A stretch of DNA of 64,000 nucleotides. Origin: Anisus vortex. Lineage: Eukaryota; Mollusca; Gastropoda; Planorbidae. Below are positions 25,701 to 37,700 of this stretch, in pieces (the first letter of the stretch is position 1; the number at the start of each line of letters is the position of its first letter). Location of the stretch: positions 3,355,201 through 3,419,200 of the forward strand of contig OX421494.1 of assembly GCA_949126835.1 (NCBI GenBank). Direction: 5' to 3'. Under the pieces are notes generated by a model. That model did no database searches. It was not told the origin of the DNA and worked only from the letters and a program-made list of their open reading frames with translations. The translations under genes and the position numbers were made by a program.

Positions 25701-28700
25701 CATCTACTACCCATATCTATGAGTGTTAATGCAAATTTAGCTTTTGAATTCCTAGCTTCTTTCATAGGTCCAATAATATCAATGGCTATCTTTACAAAAG
25801 GTTTGTCTACTGTATCTGTTTTTTGTAAAGGTGCTTTATGTTTTGAATTTTTCTGATTATGTATCAGACATGTTGAACAACTTTTTATGAACGTTTTCAA
25901 ATCCTTTTCTAAATTGGGCCACCAGAAGTTGTTTTTGATTTTGTTACAAGTTTTTTTTGTACTTAAGTGACCTGCTAATGCATTATCATGCGAAATTTTC
26001 ATTATTTGCACTGTCAAAGATTTTGGCACAACTATTTGAGTTATATTAGTTTTTGTTTCTATCCTACAAAGAATTCCATTAATTAATTTCCCTTTGACCT
26101 TGTTAGTGCATACTAGCATTACTCACCAGTCTCTTCGGAGGCGTGGGTTCGAATCCCACCGCTGCCACCAGCTGTTAATGAGGCGTTTGTTTTAACCCCA
26201 TTGAACAACAATGTTCAGTTCATTAAAATAGTAATTTTACCTTCCTGCAAGAACTCAATAAAATCTATGTAATCACAAGTGATCTGACAACGCTCTTCTG
26301 CAGCACAAATATATTTAATCACATTAAATCACAGTCACATATAATATCCAATGAATAATATAATATAATATAAGTCCAAGAAATGAATTAGTATTCTGAT
26401 AAAATGTAGTAGCATTACGAGTCTAACGTATACGTCTATACGCTTCTAGATATTCGAGTCGACTAACTTTCCTCCGGTCTTTTACCCCGTGATCAGACTT
26501 GCCCAGTCAAGCAAGTCTCACATGTAAAACGTGCAAAGCATTCTTTATAAAGCTAAGACGCAGTAGAACAAACTAGATCGTAAGATTGTGACATCCACAA
26601 TCTTCCCAGTGCCCATAACTCTTGTACTATACAATTGACTTTCCTGAGTCATTTCCCTTTGACCTTGTTAGTGCATACTAGCACAAGCACTATGGACAAT
26701 GGTTGAAGAAATATACAACAAAGGACAATGAATTAAAATATATTTAAAAAAAAATTAGCAGATAAAAAGAGTAAAGTATCCTGTCTGACAAAATTAATTG
26801 GTGAAGCGTCTGGGTTTATGAAAGGTGATTTTTAAAAACCAAAAAAGTTCAATGAAGTGGCTTTAAAGATAGAACTAGGTTTTGAAAACTGCTGATCTAG
26901 ACAATGTGTCCAGTTGGTTGAAAACAAAATAATGTAGTCAAGATAGACTGGCACGTGATAATTTACATTCCTTAAAGAGAAAGGCCAAGGTGGCGTCTTG
27001 GGCTGGTTTACCAAAGGTCCTGAGTTTGAATCCTGGTGAAGGCTAGGGTTTGTGCCTGGGTCTGGAGGGTGTTTCTGACTCTACCCTACCCAGCTCTGAG
27101 GTGTACCTGGCTCTAGTTAGGGAAAAGTAAAGGCATCATAGCATTGTGCTGGCCACACAATCTCCTATTATGCTGTCGCCACAGAAACTTGTGAACGCTG
27201 CTTCACAGACTCTAAGAATTCAGTTAGTTTAATGGGGATACTTTTACTAAATATAAAGAGCTCTTTGAGTAACAGAAATCATGTTTAATTTAATTAAAAT
27301 TTTCTCCTCTAAATTTGCTTCTAAATGTACAAGGCCTAAACTTTATTCATTCTACGAGAACAATTTACTTTGTTTCAGTGTGAATGTGATCAATAACAGA
27401 ATTGGCGGAGGGTTTGGTGGTAAAGTCTTGTACTCTGGGCTGGTTTCTGCTGCAGCCACTCTGGCAAGTTATGTTACCAAAAGGTGAGATTGTATAAAGT
27501 CAGACCAAATTATGATTATTTTTCCAAGTTACTTCTTGTATGTAAAGTTCACACTATAAATACTTTAGGCTCAAGTCTTTCCTTTATTTATGCCACTGTG
27601 TGTAGGAAGGGGGAAACATGGAAGAATATCCTTTAGGTTTGCAACTCCGCCAGCCAGTTTTACAGCTGGCGCCCACTGTACATTGATCTCTTCAGGGATT
27701 TTAACCCATAGGGCACAATCAAAGAGTTTAAGGCTCTAAGATATAAATAAACCCCTTTCTTAGTGCATTAGGAGTTCTACTTCACATTATTTATAAACAA
27801 AAAGTAGCTTATGAAAATGATGACATTTTTCTTTGATTGAAGTACCCAACTTTAAATATCAAGCTCTTTTTTTTTTAAATGTATTCTTAACTTTGTAGTA
27901 CACGTTTTCATTTGGTAGAGAAATTGCATTTCTTTTGATTCAACATTTAAAAAAAAATAATGTGGCATATAGCAGTATTAGGTTTTATTATTTAAAGAAC
28001 GTTATCATCCAACAAATTCTTATAGTTACTAAAACAAGTTGGTTGTACATATTACGGAGTTTGAAAACCTAACTCTGTATATTAAGTCTGTTAATGCTAC
28101 ATTTATTTCCTTTTTCCTATGTGTGTAAAGTTTAAAGATGATTCATTAGCCCTATATAGGCTTACTTTTTTTACTCTAGAAATTTATATCTGTTTTCTTG
28201 ATTGTTTGTTGCTCAATGTTAAATGCGCTGAGCTTTTGTTATGTTTATTTGGCAGCACTATAAAAGTATTATTAGTATTATTATCTGTATTTCGCTAGTC
28301 AAAAACAAACTAAATAATAATAATAATAATAATAATGATGACATTTGTATAGCGCTGCCAACAAACATACTGTAAGCTCAGAGCGCATTTAACATAACAA
28401 TTAAAGAACACAGGTACAATCTATAGGCCAAGAGATAAGAAAAACAACTAAATGATGATTCAAAACATTACAAACATAGAACAAATCAAACAACTAAAAC
28501 AAAATAACCGACCTAACATATAAGTAAGACAGTGGGGCTCTAAAGCAAATTAAATGATACATAATTAAAATCTAAGACAAGTCACTACCGAAAGGGCACG
28601 CCGTGTCCTATGGACTGGGAAAAAAAATCTTGAAAACCATGAATTTCCAAGTTTTTTCCCCATCGATACTACGTTGGGTGTGCCCACTCTGTTTGAATTT

Positions 28701-31700
28701 GAGGAGGGGTGTATGTGACTTCAAACATAGTTTACAGATAACCCATTGTATGATAATCAATATAATAGAAGACTTCATGTTTCTATCAGTTTATTTTAAT
28801 GTTTTCCCAGGCCTGTCAGAGTTTATGTGGACCTGGCAACAAACATGAAGTTGATTGGCAAACGTTTTCCCATTTATGTGAAATACAAGGTAGACATAAC
28901 ATTTTCCATAACTCTTTTTTGTTAATGAATTGTTGTTCTATCAACATGAAGTAAATTGTCAATAAATAGTAGAAGTTTGTACAGATGTTTCTTCTAGATA
29001 GCAGATTATTACCTCCACTAGGCCCAAAACTCCTGCTTAATCAAATGGCTTAGGAGCCTATAGAGGACAAACATATAGATAGCCTGTATATATATATAAA
29101 CAAACATATAAAAAAACTCATGGTAATCATATATATTGATGAATAAAATATTATTAAAATATTTTTGTGTGTGTATAGGTTGGTGCCAGTAGAGATGGCA
29201 AGGTGAAGGCCATAGATCTTGACATTTACACAGACAGTGGGTTCAAACCTTCTTTTCTGGTCCATGAGTTTATACAATCTATTGATGAAGGTAGATGTTC
29301 AGTTTCAATGGCAATTTTTCATAATGCAATTTAATTTATATAGTTTAACCACTTTTATTCAGAACATTATTGCAGCCCATACTTAAGATTGGGGAACATG
29401 GTGGCCAAGTGCCAGTGGGTTTGACTGGCATACCAAAGGTCCTGGCCCCCAAATCCTGGTGAAGGCTGTGATTTGTTCATGAAGGGTGTCCCAGAGTCAG
29501 CTCCAATGGTAAAGTAAAGGCGGCTGGGCATTGTGCTGGCCACATAGTACCCTAGTATGTTGTGGCCACAGTACACAGAAACTAATGATTGCTGATTCAA
29601 TTTGGTCGGTATAATTGTCTTCTTCTTCAGATTACTGTGGAGATTCCGTAAGGATGAGAAAAGAGAACACAATTTAACTACACAGAAAATAAGAAACATC
29701 ACAAACAAGAATTATAAACAGATGACAGAGTGTCACTTTAGGTTTTTAGTCCAGCCTTTCAGTGAAGATTTGAAAGCCGGCACAATAGGGGCGGTGATGG
29801 AGGCCTGGTCCAGGGTGTTCCACAGCTTAAAGGCTGATGAAAAAAAAAAAAGAATGTTTGTAGAGTTTAGCAGTTACACATCAGAGTTCCATTATAGTAT
29901 TGCAGCACAGCTTCATGTGGAAATGTTTTATGCAGAATAATCAAAATATTAAAAGGACTGTACAATAAAGACTAATTAATCTGTTAAAATATCTCTTAGA
30001 CACCAACTCCCTCATCCCGTTTTGCCGACATCCTTTCCGTACAGCCCCTTATGTTTATTGATATCGGTGATTGTAAATTCATGCCAGTATGTTATCTTGC
30101 AGGCTACTTCTCTCCCAACTGGAAGATTACCCATACCTTGGTCAAAACTACCAAACCGACATCACAACCATGCAGAGCGCCAGGTAAAAGGCCAAAGGTC
30201 ACTTATTCAATGCAAAAGTTCATTTTTAAGAAATCCTCCCATGATTTTTGCCAGTAAATCATGATATGATAAAAGAAAAAGTATATATGTTTGCACTTTA
30301 AAATTCATGCATTAATTTATTGAAAATGTGGTGCTTTAAAATTGTAGTATTGAACATCTACGGAATAAGTTGTCCAGTTTCTTTTTAGATTTTTAACTAG
30401 CTTATTGATAGCTAGGGATAATCTAGTCTACACAGCTAATGCAAAGACAGGCAAAATTCTAAACAAAAAAATGTTCCTTAAGCATTAATTATAGTGTGAA
30501 GAATTCGTATTTCTACCGCAGGCTCAGTCCCAGCATCCCTTGTTATTGAGACAGTCCTGGAGCACGCTGCCAAAGAGATCAACATGCACCCGATCCTTTT
30601 CAAGGAGATCAACTTGTATGAGAAAGGGCAGGTAATCCACACATAACACTCATAGTGAGGAACAACTCAATCTTAGGCTAGTCTGTTATCCCGATCCTTT
30701 TCAAGGAAATCAACTTGTATGAGAAAGGGCAGGAAATCCACACATAAGGCTTTTAAGGGGAACCACTTAATTTTAGGCTAATCCAGGGGTCGGGAACCTT
30801 TTTGTCTTAGAGAGCCATGGATACCACATATTTTGAAAAGTAATTCTGTGAGAGCCATACATTATGTTTAAAACTAAAAATTCAAGTAAATGATGCTGAG
30901 CTGCAGTAGACTTTAGCTCATTTGTAGAATGAAATATAGATATGCAATTAATATGTAGATCAAAAAGTCTAAAAAAAACATTTTTTTAATAATCGAACAT
31001 TTGTCTGCAAGCCAGATGCAGCCATCAAAAGAGCCACATCTGGCTCCCGACCCATGGGTTCCTGACCCCTGGGCTAATCTGTTACCCAAACCATTTCAAG
31101 GAGATCCACTTGTATGAGAAAGGGCAGGGTGATATGTATGTGTGTGTACATATGAGACTGACATACATTTCAGACTGACATCCTCGGCCACACGCTCACT
31201 CACTGCACAATCAGAGATTTATGGTCTAGGCTGAAGCAGCTGGCAGAAGTCACAGAGCGCATGAAGCAAGTCGAGGCTTTTAACAAAGTGAGTTTTGCTG
31301 GAATTTTGACTAGCTGCACAATTTCTTTCCACACAACCCCATAATGGTTATCAGCCTTTTCAACATCTCCACCGCCCCTCACGCCATCCTTGGATACAAA
31401 TTTAACTTTATACTTTTAAACCCCTTAAATTATTTCAATATAAATTCATAATATAAAGCATTTTATTTCTACATTTTAATGGTAAAGAAATTGTAAAAAA
31501 TATTCTTTTAAACAACCCATGAAACATCAAAATAATGTTTATTTTAGATGACTTTATGAATGCAGTTTAATGTTTTTATTTCCTTCAAATCAGCATACAT
31601 TTTATATTGTTGAATGTCAATACTCTAATCCTGTTGTAAAGTTGTTGATTTTTTCCTTTTTACTAACTTACTTACCTATTGGTTCTGTGTTGTTGTCTAA

Positions 31701-34700
31701 ATACAACACTTCCGTCATTGTTTCATATATACTTTCTTGAATTTGTTGTAAAGTTTATGTCTCGTTAATAATAATAATAATTATTATTTTTATTATTATT
31801 ATATTATTTCATAAAAATTTATTTGTTTAGCGCTGCCAACAAACATATTGTTAGCTCAGAATGCAATTAACACCAAACAACAAAAACATACATAAAGCTA
31901 ATTTGTAATGCAAGAACAGGGCTACAATTATTATTCTCTAGGCGCTACATAAGTCTAAAAAAAAGTCATCTAAAAATCACAGAACTTTATAAAAAAACAT
32001 AGACAGGACGAAAAAAAATAGTTTTACCAACTTAGTATAAAAATAAAAAGTGTGGTTTTCAAAATGCTGCTCAAGTTAACTATAAAATAGTGACATTTTT
32101 TTAAGTTCACAGTCAAGTGTATAATTTTTCAAGCTATCATTTTGTTCATTTAGAAAAAAAAGTTCATTTGTTACCTGCAATTGACCTTGAACTGTGTTAT
32201 GTAGGGCAACCTGTGGCGCAAGCGGGGAATAACAATGTCTGCTGTCAAGTACCGCATCGAGTACTTCCCCCCTGGGCACACTGTCAACGTGTCCATCTTT
32301 GCAGAGGATGGAACTGTCAATGTCATGACCTCCGGAACAGAGATGGGACAAGGACTACATACCAAGGTCTTTCTTTAAATCTTCTATGATTAGTGACAAT
32401 TCATTTTAAAAGTCATTCCATTTTTGGCTAATTGTTTTTTTGATAACAAATAAACAATTAATATCTATTTAAAATATGTTAATGTTAAAAAAAGTATGCA
32501 TATAAAGACAATTACGAGCTTACTTAAGTCTGTTGTTTCCTTTGGTTTAAATATATACATTCGCTATAAAAGGAAAGAGTTATATTATTTTTACACAGTA
32601 CCACAATAAGTGCTTATATATTTCAATTTGATCATTATAAATATAGGCATAGGCCTACTACTGTCACTAGTGGATGTGGTGGCCATGTGGCAGCACATTC
32701 GGTTATCATACCAAAGGTCCAGGTCTCAAATCCTGTTGAAGGATTTTTTTTCCTGGGATCTGGAGGTGTCCAAGATATAATGAGTGCCCGACATTAGTTT
32801 GGTGGGAAATGAAAAGTTAAAGGTCACAGGGCATTGAAATCCCTAGTATGCCTTGGCCACTGAAACTGGCTAAGGCTACTTAAACGACCCTTTGGATCAA
32901 ATGGCTTAATGAGATTTCCTTTGCTTCCTGGCACTATAAGTTGTGTTTTTGTCTCTTTTCACAAATCTCTTTATATATAGCTTATTCAAGCTGTTGCCAA
33001 GACATTAAACATCCCCCTGGACTATGTGAAGGTCAGACCAAGTCAAAATAATGTCATACCAAACCCAACATTTACTGGTGGAAGCTCTGGCAGTGAGTTG
33101 TGTGTCCAGGTGAGAGTTCTCTTCTCCTGTAACAACAATATCAATTTTAACACTAACAATTTATTACATCAACATCATCCACTGCCACTTTAAAGTATAT
33201 AATGCTCATTTATTTATACAAGTTGTTAGCAAAAAATCTAAATTTCACTAATTAAAGTAAGCAATAGTAATTTATTTTAACAAAAATAAAGAAAATACAA
33301 TAGGCCTACCAAAGTAAAATAAAAAGGTTTAATTCCAAAAAACTCTATAACTTAAAAAGTGTGCAGGTTGGCTGTAGCAGAAGATTACATTAGCTCTCTC
33401 CAAATCTCCGACTGACTCCGACTCATAAATTTAAAAATAATAATATTTGTATATTGCTGCAAACAAACATAATGAAAGCTCAGAGCGCATTTACCCTACA
33501 ACAAAGAACACAGATATAATCTCTAGGCTAAGAAATATATAACTAATTGATAGTTTAAAACATTATAAACATGTGTCAAATCATTAAAGAATGGAGACAT
33601 CTGGGATAGGGAACGTTAACAAAGTCACACCTATTCATTCTGTTAGCAGTTTGTTTTTTTATTCTAAGACCATTCCTTTATTCTGTGTTAATATAAAAGT
33701 GCATTTGAAGACCAACAGTTCATAAAGTCTGCTGTATAAATGAGTATTTTTTAATTAAGATGTATTTTACTTTTGAGGCCTTTTACCTGTAATCAGAGAA
33801 ATGTTGTTGTTGTTGTATGTGTTGAAATACAACAATAGGATATGATTATAACAGTAAACTGTTTCTGTCCAAAGGCCGCCATCAATGCCTGCAATGAAAT
33901 CAATGAGCGAATCAAACCCATCAGAGAGAAAATGCCTGGAGCTGATTGGCCATCTGTACTTAAAGCTTCATTCTTCAACAGCATTGATTTATCATCAAGA
34001 GCAAAGTAAACACTGCGGCCATAGCTTTTCTCTTTTATCAGTCTTTTAATTCACCTTGGTCACATGATTTATAATTCGCTGTGAGGTTAAATTGGTGATT
34101 TAGCCAATAATCTTATCTTATCTGATCTAAGGTCAAATTGAGGAGTATTGGTAAATTAGCCAATAACCTTATCCGATGTAAGGTCAAATTGAGGAGTATT
34201 GGTAAATTAGCCAATAACCTTATCAGATTGAAGGTCAAATTGAGGAGTATTGGTAAATTAGCCAATCACCTTATCCGCTGTGATGTCAAAATTAGTATTA
34301 GTGAATTAGCCTATCATATTATCTGCTGGTAAACTACTTCTCTCATGCTGAGACCTGATAGGGGTTGGTTGGACTTATTGTTATTATTACTGCAGCTCAA
34401 TCCCTCATACACATAATACCAAACCTTCAATTTGTGGTTCTTGTTTGTTATGTCTCAACAGGTGAGACCGTATTCTTTTTAAATTCAATATTTATTGTTT
34501 TTAATCCATGCTTGGCGGCTGGTGTATGTATATATTAAGATGAGATGAAAAAAAGAAACAAGAAGACTGGCTTTTAATTTGCATCTGTTGATTGTATTCA
34601 ACTGTTGTATTCAGGTCAGACAAGCCAGATAGCATGTACAGATACTACACTTACTGTACCGGTGTGGTGGAGACTGAAGTTGACGTCCTCACTGGGGAAT

Positions 34701-37700
34701 ACCAAGTCAAGCGTGTCGACATCATGGCCGACTTTGGAGAAAGGTAATAAAATTTTAAAATAGAATAGCGTCGTTAGACGACCTTGACATTCATGTTTGT
34801 TTTGATTGTACATTAGCGGTTGACTTAAACTTTACAGACTTTCCTTCTGGATCAAAGATTATTACGTCCAATAGGCCCAAAAATCCTGCAGGGCAGCAAG
34901 GTTTGGTCAGCCGCAGGGCTAGAACCCGGGCCGTTTGTTGAAAATCTGATGTGCTAACCGCAGCACCAGCCGGTTACATTTCTTGAGTTTTATTTGCAAA
35001 AAACATTTGTGGTTATAATTTATTTGGAGTAATTTAAAATAAAATGTATGTTGCTTCTTAAACTGAAAAAATGTAAACCCTATATATATAAATCTCAAAA
35101 GATGTATGTAGGTACGTTTGCAATCTTTTTTAATATTGGACAGAATGACATGAAATTTGCTACAAATATTTTTTGTGTTACTGCGGTGAACACTGTCTAG
35201 GTTTTACATTTTTGTAAATGACAGGAGTGGTCATTTTGGTAAAATAACAGGATTAAAAAGACAACTTTGGTTTCACGTTAAAAATGCTGGTCCAACTTTT
35301 TATAATTTTTTGTCACAAAGTTAGAAAAAATGATGCGCTGAGATTATTTTTATGATGCCATCAAACTTTGCGCCTTAGCTTTGTGAATGAAGGGAAAAAA
35401 ATTCATTCATGTTTACATTTGTGTTGTATGCCAATTTTAAACTTTGTAGCAGGCAATGCTTCAAGTTTGCAAATGGTTTTTGTGAATGAATAGAATAAAA
35501 TTTCAAATTTGTGTCTTATAGATCTGATAAACTTGTGGGGCAAGGCTTAAATTGTCATAAATAAACTTTGTAGCGGACAATCTCATTATAATTGCATGGG
35601 TAGTTAAAGTGTGTTTAAACATAACTTATAGCCGGTTTGGAGAACCGGGCACATATCTGCAAGTGTTTTTATAATTCCTAGTTTATTCGTTTCTGCTTTT
35701 CCCACTTCATCTTTTTAGCATCAACCCAATCATTGATGTGGGCCAGGTTGAGGGCTCATTTGTTATGGGCCTAGGGGCCTACCTAACAGAAGATCTTCAC
35801 TATGATAAGAAAAGTGGGCTCATTATGAATGATGGAACTTGGGTAGGTTACTGTTGTTTTGTTTTAAAATTACTTTGTGTGTGCTAGTCTTAAGACTAGA
35901 CTATAGGTACAAAAAAAATGTGTTGTACAATAAAAAAAATATTTTTTTATCTGATTATTACAGCGTTGTTACTATAATAAAACTAAACAAGTGTTGTTAC
36001 TATAATAAAACTAAACAAGTGTTGTTACTATAATAAAACTAAACAAGTGTTGTTACTATAATAAAACTAAACAAGTGTTGTTACTATAATAAAACTAAAC
36101 AATCTAACACATGTTATAATTAGAATTTTTTTTTCTTCTATTTGCATGAAACAGATATGTCCATTTTCTGATTCAGTGTTTACCTTGATGTTAAATATCT
36201 TGATACTTAAAATGGTTGTAAAAAAATAGCAAAAAAATTTTTTCTTGACACAAAACCTAATCAAGACAGTGTAAACTAGTGAAAAATTCAAATTTATATT
36301 TATAAGTTTCACATAATGTTTCAAGTGAATGTTTCTTTAGCATGTATCCAAACTACCTGTTGCAATGCTCAGATAGACACAAGGACAAAAACACTTTCCT
36401 TGTCCCTCATGCGAGAACAAATGCATATGTAAGTACTCTTTCTTCCCGAGTGGAATTCGGGCATGGAATGGGTTGCCTGAACAAGCCAGAAAAACCAGTA
36501 ACTTGAAATCATTTGAAACACTAATAGAAATGCAAGACTAGACTCGGACCACGGACGAGCGTATGTCGCAATAATATTCTTTATAGAAGGAGCGTCTGTA
36601 ATGTATGATATTTCTGTATGATGTTTGACAGGAATATAAGCCGCCAACAACTAAAGATATCCCAATAGACTGGAGAATTCACTTTATGCCAGACACACCA
36701 AACCCTGTAGGAATTCTCAGCTCCAAAGGTGACCATTAACTTGCAATATGTTTGTCTGAAGTATTTACTGAGTAGTTTTGTCTTTATTGCTGTATATATC
36801 TATTTGATTGTATTCCAAAGTGAATGATTATTTGATTTGCCAATATTTTATATGAATTATTAGACTTTCATTTGAATTTTTCTAAAGCTTCTTGTAAATG
36901 TAACACTATCCACAATTAGATAAAATTTAGAGCGGGACATTTCTATACAATGTTTTTAAAATGGTTTTTGTCAAATATAATTCTAAACCGATAATGCCTT
37001 TTAGCAATAAACCAAAGCACAATGGTTTTACGATAATTCTCTTTTTAGTTAAGATTAAGAAATAAGCTTGACATATAAATGTATATAATTGAATTAATTA
37101 AATGTGTCAATGAAGAGCTCTGACCTATATATGTATGTATAAATGTTGCAGCTGTTGGTGAGCCTCCCATCAGTCTAGCTGTTGGTGCTTTGCTCAGTAT
37201 AAAGAGTTGTGTGGAATCCGTCCGTCAAGACCTGACTGGAGAACGGATATTTTTACCTGTTGGTCAGTAACTTATTTTTAAATTATTAGTTAATTTATTT
37301 ATTTGGCTTTCTTTAGAATGAAAAAAAAAAAAAAAATTGCAAACTTTTGTTTTCATTCATCATCATCATTGCCTGTCATCTCGTCTTGGACATAAGGCCA
37401 CGAACAAAGGCTCTCTAGTGGTACCCTCCCGTCTCTCTCATACTTAAATAAAGGACACTGTGGTCCTGCTTTGATTGCCATTCTGGAAGTTCTTTGATTA
37501 AAAATGCCAAAGTTGTTGGAACTAAAGAGTTTGACCTTGAGTCCACACAGTTCTAATGGGTAACTGACAGTATTTGGGGAGAGTAGTAAAGGTGACTGAG
37601 CATTGTGCTGGACACACAATCCCTTTTTAGGGGGGGGCACAGAAACTTATGACATACAGAAGATGCTAATGTTTTCTTTAGTAGATGGATCCCTGACAGA

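Larger units (their letters stand above)
22282..26683 (-). mobile_element. LTR retrotransposon, Ty3/gypsy-type domains with integrase before RT, no gag
   Basis: Two LTRs of 511 bp, identical as far as I can read, start TG and end CA. Target duplication CAAGC lies at 22277-22281 and 26684-26688. Read on the minus strand: 5' LTR (26683-26173), PBS and tRNA tail, integrase, LINE fragment, RT-RNase H, purine tract, 3' LTR (22792-22282). No gag or protease is present in the 3.4-kb interior, so it needed proteins from a relative. Domain order INT-RT with gypsy-type enzymes resembles the Gmr1 group. Identical LTRs mean a recent insertion. Confidence 0.93.

Noticed and set aside
26126..26170. A tRNA-Leu gene
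   Set aside because: Only the 3' half is present, with a CCA end that nuclear tRNA genes lack, and it sits at the PBS position.
30001..30090. An apparent exon after TCTCTTAG (ACACCAACTCCCTCATCCCG...) between exons 22 and 23
   Set aside because: It stops or breaks the frame, and direct joining of 29290 to 30103 gives the expected family sequence without a gap.
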